Shown piece by piece: positions 1 to 9,120 of a DNA stretch of 64,000 bases. The first letter of the stretch is position 1. Each line of letters opens with the position of its first letter. The notes under the pieces were generated by a model. The model searched no databases and was not told where the DNA came from. It was given only the letters and a program-made list of their open reading frames with translations. This DNA is from Symbiodinium natans (taxonomy: Eukaryota; Sar; Dinophyceae; Suessiales; Symbiodiniaceae), in assembly GCA_905221605.1 (NCBI GenBank), contig CAJNDS010000557.1:1402579-1466578 (forward strand), given 5' to 3'. Position numbers and translations under genes: made by a program.

Positions 1-73
1 GGAGGGCGCCCCGGCCGGCCTCATCGATGAGGCCAAGGTCTTGGCCGAAGGTGCTTTCAAAGCCGATCGCAAG
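1..73 (+). CDS. ERp29/PDI-D-like domain, exon a (5' truncated by window)
   Basis: Open in the frame starting at base 2 and reading EGAPAGLIDEAKVLAEGAFK then ADRK. It ends AAG before GCCAGG, a GC-type donor used in dinoflagellates. It joins in phase 0 to the exon at 667. The helical Lys/Glu/Ala-rich text fits the first helices of the ERp29 C-terminal (PDI-D) domain, an all-helical ER chaperone module. The family call rests mainly on the next three exons. The start of the gene lies outside the window. Confidence 0.5.
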
Positions 74-666
74 GCCAGGGGGGTTTCGGGTTTAGGGTTT
101 TGGGGTTTTTAGGGTTTAGGGCCTATAATTTAGGGTTTAGGGTTTAGGGTTTAGGGGTTTAGGGTCTAGGGTTTAGGATGTTAGGGTTCAGGGTTTGGGT
201 TTCGTGTATAGAGTCTAGGGTTGGGGGGTTGGGGTTGAGGTCTTCATGTGTACGATGTAGGGAGTAGGGAAGTTGCGGTTGATACCCGGCAACCGGGCTC
301 ATGGTGAAGGGTTTAGGGTTTAGGGCCAAGATGTTTCGATTGCGAAAAGCAATCATCCTATCCAGGGCCGCACCCGAAGCCTAAAGAAACCCAAGCCCCA
401 AACCCCCAAAACCGTAGACCTCCAAACCGCAAAACCCCAAAACCCCAAACCCCGAAACCCCCAAACCCCCACACCCCCACAACCCCCAAACCCCCAAACC
501 CCCACACCCCCACACCCCCAAACCCCCAAACCCCCAAACCCCCAAACCCCCAAACCCCCCAAACCCCCAACCCAACACCCTAAAACCCGAAACCCCCAAA
601 CCCGAAACCCTAACCCTAAACCCTAAACCCCTAAATCCTAAACCCTAAACCCTTTTGACTCTTGAG
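74..666 (+). repeat. Probable intron made of telomere-like repeats
   Basis: The segment begins with TTTAGGG-type motifs (G-rich strand) and ends with CCCTAAA-type motifs just before CTTGAG. The middle is a degenerate CCCCAAA/CCCCCACA run (about 380-600). This G-start/C-end polarity recurs in most presumed introns of the window. No other gene is seen in it. Confidence 0.55.
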
Positions 667-708
667 GCGCCAATGTATGTGAAGATCATGCAGAAGGTCT
701 TGGAGAAG
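667..708 (+). CDS. ERp29/PDI-D-like domain, exon b
   Basis: The frame reads APMYVKIMQKVLEK. This matches the well-conserved helix of the ERp29/PDI-D domain that in family members reads like 'YvKvMeKi.eKG'. Acceptor CTTGAG precedes it; the donor is GG or GC after AAG (the exact base is ambiguous because both sides share a G). Phase is 0 on both sides. Confidence 0.6.
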
Positions 709-1192
709 GGCCAGGCCTGCCATCGGGCCTTTGACACAGCTGTCTGGGCATGGGGTTTAGGGTTTAAGGCTTAAGGTTTAGGGTTTAGGTTTTAGGGTTT
801 AGGGTTTATGAGTGGGGTCAGCGTTTTGAGTCCTAAGCAAAGCCGAGGTCTTAGGCTCTGGCCCCTCGTCATCCTCCGGCATTTAAGGATTCCCAATGGA
901 CCCCCCATAGCCCTCACAACCCAAAAAACCATGCCATAAAGCCACTGCAGCCCAAAAAACCTAAGCCTTTAGTCCCTGAAGCCTTAATTCCCTCAAGCCC
1001 TAAAGCCATAAAGCCATAAAGCTCTACAGCCCTACAGCTCTAAAGCCTAGAGCTCTAAAGCCCTCAAGCCCGAAGCCCTAAAGCTCGGAAGCCTTAAAGC
1101 CCCAAACATCGCAGCTTCCGAAGGGTTTCGGGTTTAGGGTTTAGGGCTAGGGTTTAGGGTTTAGGGCTAGGGTTTTGTGGGGCCCAAACAAG
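709..1192 (+). repeat. Probable intron with telomere-like repeats
   Basis: It starts with GGGGTTTAGGG-type motifs. The middle (about 840-1120) is a degenerate CCCTAAAG/AAGCCC-rich stretch. It ends, unusually, with G-strand TTTAGGG motifs before CCCAAACAAG. This is one of the exceptions to the G-start/C-end rule. Confidence 0.5.
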
Positions 1193-1261
1193 GGCTACCC
1201 GGCCACCGAGCTGGCTCGAGTGACGAAGCTGGCGGAGACCAAGCTGGCCGCAGAGAAGAAG
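1193..1261 (+). CDS. ERp29/PDI-D-like domain, exon c
   Basis: The frame reads GYPATELARVTKLAETKLAA then EKK. Joined after LEK of the preceding exon it gives 'LEKGYPATELARVTKL', the classic 'EKG..y...E..RL.kLl..kl' pattern of ERp29/PDI-D proteins. The donor is GC (AAG|GCACTG). Reading through would end at TGA at 1291-1296, so splicing is the better model. Confidence 0.6.
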
Positions 1262-1683
1262 GCACTGCTGGGGGCGATCTTGGGGATGTTTTGACGGGGG
1301 GGGGGGGGGGAGTGGGGGGTTAGGGTTTAGGGTTTGGGGTTTCGGGTTTGGGGTTTTAGGGTTTAGGGTTTGGGGTTGAGGGTGCTTTAGGGCTTAGGTT
1401 TTTTGGGTTTCGGCTTTTAGGGTTCAGGTCTTTTCGAGTTGGTTTTGGGTGGTTTAGGATTTCAGGGTCTAGTTTAGGGCTTAGGGCTTAGGGCTTAGGG
1501 CTTAGGTTTCTGGATTTGGGGCTTTAGGATTTTGGGTTTAGGGTTGCGGGTTTTACTTTTTTGGTTAGGGTTTGGGACGTGAGGTTCATGGTTCGGGCTT
1601 GGGGCGGGGCCCATACCCCAAACACTGAGCCCCAAACCCTAAACCCTAAACCCTAAACCCTAAACCCTAAACTCGAATCCCAG
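1262..1683 (+). repeat. Probable intron with telomere-like repeats
   Basis: It opens with a G tract (about 1296-1310), then TTTAGGG-type motifs. It closes with four or five CCCTAAA units before CTCGAATCCCAG. Polarity is G-strand at the donor side, C-strand at the acceptor side. Confidence 0.55.
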
Positions 1684-1758
1684 GCAGAGCTGGAAGACAA
1701 GATCAAGATCTTGGGCATCTTTGGCGAGCACAGCCAGAAGGCTTGGGATGCGCCCTAA
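1684..1758 (+). CDS. ERp29/PDI-D-like domain, exon d (possible last exon)
   Basis: Acceptor CCCAG, then AELEDKIKILGIFGEHSQK, matching the last helix of the ERp29/PDI-D domain ('L..k..iL..F'). Either a GC donor follows AAG at 1740, or the frame runs on six codons (AWDAP, stop TAA at 1756-1758), the stop falling in the first CCCTAAA unit. No KDEL-type ER retention tail is seen, so the true end is uncertain. Confidence 0.5.
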   Translation, partial: AELEDKIKILGIFGEHSQKAWDAP

Positions 1759-3534
1759 ACCCTAAACCCTAAACCCTAAACCCTAAACCCTAAACCCTAA
1801 AAGCCCTAAACCCTAATAAACCCTAAAAGCCCTAAACCCTGAACCCTAAACCCTAGACCCTAGACCCTAAACCCTTAAACCCATAAACCCATAACCCTAA
1901 ACCCTAAACCCTAAACCCTAAACCCTAAACCCTAAACCCTAAAAGCCCTAAACCCTAAACCCTAAACCCTAAACCCTAGACCCTAAACCCTCAACCCTTA
2001 AACCCTTAAACCCTTAAACCCTAAACCCTAAACCCTAAACCCTAAAAGCCCTAAACCCTAAACCCTAGACCCTAAACCCTAAACCCTTAAACCCTTAAAC
2101 CCTTAAACCCTTAAACCCTAAACCCCAAACCCTAAACCCTAAACCCTAAACCCAAACTGAGCTTTAGACGTTGGGGGTTAGGTTTTCTGTCACGTCTTGG
2201 GGTTCGGAGCTTGCGGTTTAGGGCTTAATATGTAAGGTTTTAGGGTGCCTAGGTTTTTCCTCAGCATTTTCTTCGGTTTAGTGTTTAGGGTTTACACGGT
2301 TTGGGGTGGTTGGGTGTTGGGCTGGGGGAGTGTGTACGTTAACCAGCAGCCAGCACCTGCCACGCCGCTTCGCGCGACGGTGGGTTTAGGGTTTAGGGTG
2401 TCCTAGCAAACCGGCCCCTTCCTTGAGGACGAAAAGAACCCCCCCCCCCCCCCCCAACACCCGAGGCTGAACACTAGACCCTACACCCTCAGCAAACTCA
2501 GCCGCTCTGCCGATGTCTCCCCTGCGCAGGAGGAGCTGTGACTTGTCAAAGAGCCTTGATGTCTGAGGATGGCATGGGCACAAGAGTAGGGCAGGGTCGT
2601 GTCCAGCCTGGACCCGAAGCCCTAAACCCTTAACCCTTAAACTAAAACCCGAAGCCCTAAGCCCTAAACCCGACAAAGCCCCTGAATTTCAATCTCACAG
2701 GCTGCAAGCATTCAAGTAAACCTCCGTGTAGGCTCCTGGCTTCAGGGTCTAGCGTGTCTAGCTGAGAGTTTCGGGTTTCGGGTTTACGGTTTAGGGTTTA
2801 GGGTTTGAGTTTAGGATCTTCGGTCTAAGCTTCCGCTGCTATGGTTTTGAGTTCTGCCGCCCGCCCTAGTGAATTACCCAGTACCTAACACAAGTCAAAG
2901 CACCCCTAGCTAAGCCTTGCGCGTGCCTTGGTTTGTTTCGGGTTTAGGGTTGAGGGTTGAGGGTTTAGGGTTTAGGGTTTAGGGTCCTGGAACTGTTTGT
3001 AGAGGGGGTAAGGTATTTAGGATCCTAACATTCGTTCTCAGCGTCATCGGCAAGACTTGGGCGCAGTTCCTAAACCCTAAACCTCAAACCTTAAACCCTG
3101 AACTCTAAACCCTAAACCCTAAACCCGTTTGATCACCCTAGATCGCATGATTCATCCTTAGTTCTTTGGCTTTAGGATCGCAGGGCAAAGACTCGATGTC
3201 CAAAGACCAGAGACCGTCCTCGCTGCAAAAGGTGGAAGGACTCAACCTTGGGTTAAGGGTTTGGGGTTGTGGGTTTAGGGTTGAGGGTTGAGGGTTTAGG
3301 GTTTAGGGTCGAGGGATGTTTGGTTTGGGGTTCACTCAACCCTCTCAGAACCCCTAAATTCACGAAGCCCCCGAAGTCATAGCGCACGGAGGCATATGTA
3401 TTGAAAGCCCGAAACCCAAAGCCCCGGGCCCCCTACTGCGAACTCTTGCGGATCAGGCTCAGGGAGTGCAGCACCCCCCAAGCAAGGGACGTGGCAGGGA
3501 CGTTGCACCAGTGCCCCGTATAGCTCTGGCAACG
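1759..3534. repeat. Dense CCCTAAA array and mixed telomere-like repeats
   Basis: Positions 1759-2155 are almost pure CCCTAAA with CCCTTAAA, CCCTAGA and AAAAGCC variants. TTTAGGG motifs then dominate to about 3320, with unique pieces between. One unique piece (about 2490-2610) is open on the minus strand with protein-like text (LFDKSQLLLRRGDIGRAAEF), but no splice context convinced me. A C tract lies near 2440-2455. Confidence 0.6.
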
Positions 3535-4332
3535 ATGTCGTCGCAAGCGCCACTGCTTGGAGATTCGCCAACGTGCTGGGACTGTACCAAATGGATCAAG
3601 TGGAGGGGTGATGGTTCCAGCACCAACCGACTCGCGTGGAAGTGCTTGTGTTCAGTTCTGCTGGTGTCTGAGATGGCGGTCTACTTTGTGTGGGTCAAGA
3701 CCTCCACGGTTTTGTGTGTCATTGGCGGCGTCTTCTTGATCAAGGCATTGGTTGAGATCTGGGGGCAGGAGACGGCCACTTGGCTTTGCCCGGCTACCGT
3801 GTTCATGCTCTTCCTGGTCTACGGGCCTGTCTGGCCCTCAATTTTCTACATGTTTGGCTACTGTACTCAGAGCTCAGACATCCAGTTTCAGGGACGAGAT
3901 GTACTGGGTTTGGCGCTCTACTTGGGTGGCTCCTTCTTCTCCTTGGCATACGAGGTTGGCCGTTTCCGATGGAAAGCCAAACCTGAGAACAAAGGCAAAC
4001 TTCATACTGTGGGACTGGCTTCCTTGTGCATTCATCCCAACTACTTTGGAGACCTCTTCACCTATGCTGGCTGGGGCCTTGCTGCTGGCACTACCTGCGC
4101 TGTGAGTGTTCCCATCGTCATGATCTCTACTTTTGTCTTCATCGTAGTGCCCAACTCGGACACCTACTTGGCTCAGCGCTATCCCAACGAGTTTCCAGCC
4201 TATGCCGCAAAAACTGCCCCTCTCATTCCTGGCTTGCGCTCCAAGGTCTTGAGTCAGGTGCTTGCTTGGGTTTGCTTGCTTGTTTGTCTCTACTGTTGGT
4301 GCTTCACGTGCCCATTAGCGTGTGGCTTCTAG
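3535..4332 (+). CDS. DUF1295 / steroid 5-alpha-reductase C-terminal-like membrane protein
   Basis: 265-residue multi-pass membrane protein without introns. ATG at 3535 (MSSQAPLLGDSP) is chosen because it is the first ATG in frame; the frame is open upstream to 3466. Several hydrophobic segments are visible (about residues 40-95, 105-125, 185-220, 235-262). The C-terminal half carries the family hallmark: LHTVGLASLCIHPNYFGDLF (compare 'ysRHPNYfGe') followed by a GWG segment, then RYPNEFPAYAAKTAPLIPGL (compare 'RY..Y..Y...t..fiP'). Relatives are membrane reductases or methyltransferases acting on lipids (steroid 5-alpha-reductase, DUF1295, isoprenylcysteine methyltransferase). The substrate cannot be read from sequence. 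Being intronless beside intron-rich DNA suggests a retrocopy, but no relict spliced-leader sequence was recognised upstream. Confidence 0.75.
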   Translation: MSSQAPLLGDSPTCWDCTKWIKWRGDGSSTNRLAWKCLCSVLLVSEMAVYFVWVKTSTVLCVIGGVFLIKALVEIWGQETATWLCPATVFMLFLVYGPVWPSIFYMFGYCTQSSDIQFQGRDVLGLALYLGGSFFSLAYEVGRFRWKAKPENKGKLHTVGLASLCIHPNYFGDLFTYAGWGLAAGTTCAVSVPIVMISTFVFIVVPNSDTYLAQRYPNEFPAYAAKTAPLIPGLRSKVLSQVLAWVCLLVCLYCWCFTCPLACGF

Positions 4333-4553
4333 CCGGCCGCAGCAAACGCTGCTCTTGCCATACTGTTTTCGAACCAGACTGCGAGGAATGAGGCATGAGG
4401 AACTGCCGGCTCGAGCGGTTCCCCCTCACCTCCCAAACCCGTTTCAGAGAGGACGAAAAGGCGCGTACTCTGCGCTGAATACCCTAGCTGGATCTGCTGA
4501 GAGCAGACATGCCCCGAAGAAGGGGGGTCATCGCCGATGCTGTTCATACTCAG

Positions 4554-4660
4554 GAAGACCTGCGTGATGCCGGTGCCGACTGCCAGCGCGTCCGCGATCC
4601 CCCGGCGCCGGGCGCTGTAGCGTGGCCAAGCGGCAATTGGTCAAGGGTTGAGGCTTCAGG
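4554..4660 (+). CDS. Exon-like island (EDLRDAGADCQRVRD...)
   Basis: After the acceptor-like CATACTCAG the frame reads EDLRDAGADCQRVRDPPAPG and stays open past 4650. An imperfect inverted copy lies at 5538-5586, so the segment belongs to a duplicated exon or repeat. Function unknown. Confidence 0.35.
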
Positions 4661-4739
4661 GTTTTCGCGGGTTTGCTTTCAGGATGTATACTACATACCC
4701 CATAACCCTGAACGCATAACCCTGAACTCTAAACCCTGA

Positions 4740-5034
4740 ACCCTAAACCCTACAAGCCGCCGGCACAAACCGCGTGTCGGGTTGAAGGTTTTTGGGCGTT
4801 AAAGTGCTCATGGCTTGGAGGGTTTGAGGCGCGGAACGTTTAGGGTTTAGGGTTTAGGTGTTACCGTTTAGGGTTAGGGTTTAGGGCTTTCTAGGGTTTA
4901 GGGTTTAGGGTTTAGGGTTTAGGGTTTAGGGTTTAGGGTTTAGGGTTTATGACAGCCGGATCCATGGCTGAGGATAATTTCACCTCGAGGTGGTTCCCAA
5001 CTCTGTTGAAGCCCTGAAACAGCAATCTTTCCCA
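4740..5034. repeat. Telomere-like repeats
   Basis: Near-perfect TTTAGGG units at about 4838-4950, preceded by a few CCCTAAA units. No gene seen. Confidence 0.7.
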
Positions 5035-5135
5035 AAGGGTCCATGTACCCATATAGTATATACTTGGGCCCTAAAGCTACTATATGGGAACCCCTTTAAG
5101 GCCCAAGTATATACTATATAGGTACATGGACCCTT
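5035..5135. repeat. Foldback element, 42-bp inverted arms
   Basis: Left arm 5035-5076 and right arm 5094-5135 are reverse complements with about two mismatches (core GTATATACTTGGGCC). The loop is about 17 bp. It resembles a miniature inverted-repeat element or a transcribed hairpin. It has no coding capacity. Confidence 0.8.
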
Positions 5136-6866
5136 AGGGTTTTGGGATGATCCTCTGGGACTAACAGTCCTAATGGGGACCGTTCGTGTTAAGGGGGAAC
5201 TTTCCCATGTCATCCCCCCGAAGACAAACCTGGAAACCGACTTCAACGTTATAACCTGAAAACCTTACCACCGTACGGAGAGGCGGAATCAACTTCTTAG
5301 AGGTTTACGTAGGGATCCAGTAGCAAAGCAAAAAAGGCCAACAAAAGCCCCGAGAAGTTCCCCTCCCTCATCTAGGGCTTAAGCGGCCTAAATCCTGCAA
5401 ACAAACCTGCAAAAAAAACAACCTGAAGCCCTTAACCCCCTAAACCCTGAACCCCTTAACCCTGAACCCCAAACCCTAAACCCTAAACCCTAAAGGGCCC
5501 TAAACCCGAACCGACCAGCTGCCACTTTGCCAGGCTACTGCCCGGCAATCGCGGAGGCGCGACAGTCAGCACCGGCATCGCGCAGATCGATCTAAGGTAC
5601 AAAGACATCGGCCCTGTGGGTGCCAATGAAGCACGGGTGTAGGGTTTAGGGTTTAGGGTTTAGGGTTTGCCTCAGGCAGGAGAAAATGCACACATGCCCA
5701 AGAGAGGGCTCAGGTTCTCAGCATCTACCGGGCCTTTGCGCCCACACCCCCCCCCTGCGAGGTCCTACATTCGGGCCCTTGGGGCTCTGCAACTGTTTGG
5801 GTTTATTGGAGGGGGGCTTATCTGGTTTAGGTTTGCAGGTGTTCAGGTTATGACCTTCATAGTCGGTTTCCAGGTTTGTGTTTGGGTGGATGGCTGTACA
5901 AGGGTTTCATCAGGTAGGGTTCTCCTCAGCCATGAATGCTGCTGTCTTGGTTCAGAGTTTTATGGTGTGTTCTCCTAGACCTTGTACTTACTACCCTTGA
6001 ACCGAAATAGCGCTTCAGGGGTTTTATATAGATACCCAAGCACACCCAGATTCCTCGTACCTTGGGTTTAGGAGATTTGGGCTGGGGCGGCCAGGGGTTG
6101 AGGGTTGAGGGTTCGGTGTTTTTGGGGGCTTCCGGGTCTTTTGGGCCTGGATCTGCACTGACAAACCTCTACTGATGTCCGAAGCCTTTGGCCAAAGGTA
6201 CTCTGTGCTCTCCTGAGCCCAAACCCTCCCAAGCCCCAATCCCTGAAGTTCGGAACCCCAAGCCCGAAATCCCTAAACCCCCAAACCCCAAAACCCCCAA
6301 CCCTAAACCCTAAATCCCAAAACCCCAAACCCTAAAATCCTCAACCTCCAGCTTCCCACCTCATAATTAGGGTTCTTAGGGGAGTCGCGGGGAGTATTAG
6401 GGAGCCTTGGGTTACGCACCCCCCCTTGAACCGCCCTCCCTTAAGAACTATAGCAACCCTAAACCCTGAAGCCTAAACCCTAAACCCGAAACGCTAAGCG
6501 CTAAACCCTAAACCCTAAAACCCTAAACCCTTAACCCTTAACCCTGAACCCTGAACCCTGAACCCTTAACCCTTAAACCCTAAACCCTAAACCCTAAACC
6601 CTAAACCCTAAACCCTAAACCCTAAACCCTAAACCTTAACGGCACCCTCCACATGCACTCCATGGGCCTGCGCTATGCGGCCGGCCTCTTGCGCAAGCTG
6701 TCCCGGACGCGCTCGTCCTGCGGGGAGAGGCGCCGGTGCGGCACCCTAAACCCTAAACCCTAAACCCTAAACCCGAAACCCGAAACCCTAAACCCCTAAA
6801 CCCCTAAACCCTAAACCCTAAACGCTAACCCCTAAACCCTAAACCCTAAACCCTAAACCCCCCAAG
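5136..6866. repeat. Non-genic stretch with telomere-like repeats and a diverged foldback copy
   Basis: Positions 5150-5215 contain motifs of the CAGTCCTT/AAGGGGGAAC foldback family (see 23621-23726). CCCTAAA clusters lie at about 5430-5510, 6290-6340, 6460-6640 and 6740-6860, and a TTTAGGG cluster at 5640-5668. A GC-rich island at about 6640-6745 is open on both strands: plus reads GTLHMHSMGLRYAAGLLRK; minus has CCGCAG before DERVRDSLRKR. Its strand cannot be decided. A short minus-strand island at 5538-5586 is listed separately. Confidence 0.5.
5538..5586 (-). pseudogene. Inverted partial copy of the 4554 exon-like island
   Basis: Read on the minus strand this gives LRDAGADCRASAIAGQ then stop, against LRDAGADCQRVRDPPAPG at 4554. 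At the nucleotide level GATGCCGGTG...GACTG... is shared between the two in opposite orientation. This points to an inverted duplication about 1 kb apart. Confidence 0.4.
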
Positions 6867-6933
6867 GGGGCCAGAGTTTGGAGAGCTGACCCTGTCCCTT
6901 CGGCCACAGGAAGGCTTTTATGTCAATCTTGGA
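6867..6933 (+). CDS. Exon-like island (PEFGELTLSLRPQEGFYVNL)
   Basis: After CCCCAAG the frame reads G-PEFGELTLSLRPQEGFYVNL-G. It is preceded by CCCTAAA units and followed by GGGTTTTGGGGG and TTTAGGG units, the usual island polarity. It has protein-like composition. No family recognised. Confidence 0.45.
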
Positions 6934-8344
6934 GGGTTTTGGGGGTTGGGGGTTTAGGGTTTTAGGTTTAGGGTTTTGGGGGTTTGGGTTGTCTTGGGTT
7001 TAATCTGGATTCGAGGGTTTTAGGGTTGTTGGTTTAGGGTTTAGGGTTTAGGGTTTAGGGTTTAGGGTTTAGGGTTTAGGGTTTAGGGTTTAGGGTTTAG
7101 GGTTTAGGGTTTAGGGTTTAGGGTTTAGGGTTTGGGGCTTAGGCTTTTATGGGCAGGCTCCCTGTCTTTCTGGTTGAGGTTCTTCGCCCTGAACCTTAGA
7201 CCCGTTTCGGGCTTTGGGGCATGAAATCCCTTCGGTCCCTACAGGCCGCAAACGCCCCAAAACTGGTGAGAGCCTCAAATCTGCCCTCAAACCGGAACAG
7301 CCATCAAGCATCCCTTAACCCAAAGCCCCGAAACCCTAAACCCAGCTCCCGAAACCCAATTCCCCCAGTCCCTAAACCCTAAACCCCTAAACCCCTAAAC
7401 AAACCCTAAACCCGAAACCCCAAACCCTAAACCCTAAACCCTTTCAACCCTAAATCCTTCCCCTTTCCCCTCCCGTGTAGTTTCCCAGGTTCCCGGCCTC
7501 GCGAACTTTGGCTTCTGGAGCCAGGCACGTTACGTTTGGGGCTATTTAGAGTGATTTATTTATTCTTGTTGTTAATAATACTTTATTATTATTTTTGGTT
7601 TTTTGCCCGGGGGGGGGGGGGAGGTTTAGGTTTAGGAGTTCTGAGTCGAGGGTTTAGGGCTTAGGGTGTCGGATATTAGAGCGGTGTCGGATTCTCGAGT
7701 TTTGGGGGTGTAGGGTTTATAAGGGTTTAGAAGATGATTCCAAGCACAACCTCGAGCCCAATCTTCTTACGGTAGTTGCCAGGGCTTGCCAGGGTTTAGG
7801 GTTGAGGGTTTTCCCCAACGTCCCCCCGCAGGTGTAGCACCTCATTAAGGACACCGAATAGCTTAAACCCGTAAATCCTAAACCTTGAAGCCTTAAGTCC
7901 TCAACAACCCCAAACCTCAACCTACCATGAAGCCTGAAACCAATTCTAACGACCTACCCAGGACCTTGGGAATCCATATAGTTTCGCTTGCAGAAGAGAG
8001 TCCCATTTCCCTTGTATACGAGAATCCTGCTTGGGGGAATCGTTTTTTCTTGGATCTTCAGTGCCGACCTGGTGACACTCTTCCTCAAGGGCTTAAGACT
8101 CGTACCCCCAAGCTTGTACCCCTAAAGGATCCCCTTAATATACTCCGAAATAATGGCCCGTATACTACCTAAAGTACCTGTAAAAAGGATCCCCAAAACT
8201 CAGGGGTACAACCTTAAGGGTCCAAGGTACAACCCTTAGAAACCCCTAAGCCCGAAATCCCTAACCCTAAGCCCGAAACCCTAAACCCGAAACCCTAAAC
8301 CCTAAACTCTAAACCCTAAACCCTAAACCCATTCCGCCCGCCAG
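6934..8344. repeat. Telomere-like repeats, no gene seen
   Basis: Perfect TTTAGGG units at about 7027-7132 (some 15 copies), CCCTAAA clusters at 7320-7445 and 8260-8330, and an AT-rich patch with a G tract at 7545-7622. An open frame at 7927-8172 is short and unsupported. The motif ATGGCCCGTATA near 8155 recurs near 10963. Confidence 0.65.
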
Positions 8345-8427
8345 GGGGCGGCCTGGCGAAGCGCTGCAGCAACGCCTGCAGGAGGCGGCTGCGGCCAAGG
8401 CACGAGCTGCGGATGAAGAAGCGGGAA
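8345..8427 (+). CDS. Exon-like island, helical (LQQRLQEAAAAKARAADEEA)
   Basis: Acceptor CCGCCAG follows CCCTAAA units. The frame reads GRPGEALQQRLQEAAAAK, then a possible GC donor (AAG|GCACGA) at 8399, or runs on through ARAADEEAG. It is Ala/Gln/Glu-rich and helical. Family unknown. Confidence 0.45.
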
Positions 8428-9057
8428 TAGGGTGTAGAGTTCCTAAACCCTAAACCCTAAACCTTATAAACCCTAAACCCTAGACCCTAAACCCTAAACC
8501 CTAAACCCTAGGGTGTAGGGTTTAGGGTTTAGGGCTTAGGGTTGAGGATTCCCAGTTGTGCCCAGATTCCCCCTTTTTGGGGAGGGGGTTAGGAATTTCC
8601 AGAACCCCCTTGTCAGCAAATAAGGGCACCCCTTGTGTTCAAAGGTTACTGGGTTACAGTCCCTAAGCCCTAAACCTTAAAGCCCCAACCTAAACCCTAA
8701 AGCCGAAAGCCCAAAAACCCGAAAACCCAAATCCTGTCATTGGAACTCTAGAACATGCCATGGAGAGGTTGATGTTGTATTGATCTTGTGGCCCACTACT
8801 GCAGCCACTGAAAGCATAAACCTTTGAACTCTCAGAGCGCGTTCAAGCACTTCAAATTCGGGTTTAGGGTTTTGGGCTAAACCCTAAACCCTAAACCCTA
8901 AACCCTAAACCCTAAACCCTAAACCCTAAACCCTAAACCCTTAACCCTAAACCCTAAACCCTAAACCCTAAACCCTAAACCCCAAACCCCAAACCCCAAA
9001 CCCCAAACCCTAAACCCTAAACCCTAAACCCTAAACCCTAAACCCTAAACCCTACAG
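8428..9057. repeat. Telomere-like repeats ending in a CCCTAAA acceptor-side array
   Basis: Mixed motifs to about 8870, then nearly 180 bases of CCCTAAA (8877-9052) that run straight into CCCTACAG, the acceptor of the next exon-like island. Confidence 0.65.
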
Positions 9058-9120
9058 GAGCTGCCGCCCCTCGAGCTGCAGCGTCTCCTTGCCAGTTGCT
9101 GGGGCGACCATTTGGAGATA
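9058..9120 (+). CDS. Exon-like island (ELPPLELQRLLASCWGDHLE)
   Basis: The CCCTAAA array ends in CCCTACAG and the next bases read ELPPLELQRLLASCWGDHLE. TACAG is the first AG after the array. The leucine spacing suits a helical-repeat protein (RAP/FASTK-like or octotricopeptide-like), which is a guess from style only. Confidence 0.5.

Noticed and set aside
353-599. Gly/Trp/Val-rich open frames on the minus strand
   Set aside because: They are translations of CCCCAAA/CCCCCACA simple repeats in three frames at once. No protein evidence.
1759-2155. True chromosome end
   Set aside because: CCCTAAA arrays of both orientations are scattered over the whole window, with genes and degenerate variants between them. 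No single terminal array reaches the window edge.
3421-3534. Relict spliced-leader sequence upstream of the DUF1295-like gene
   Set aside because: GATCAGGCTCAGG has only weak likeness to the end of the dinoflagellate spliced leader; not enough to claim.
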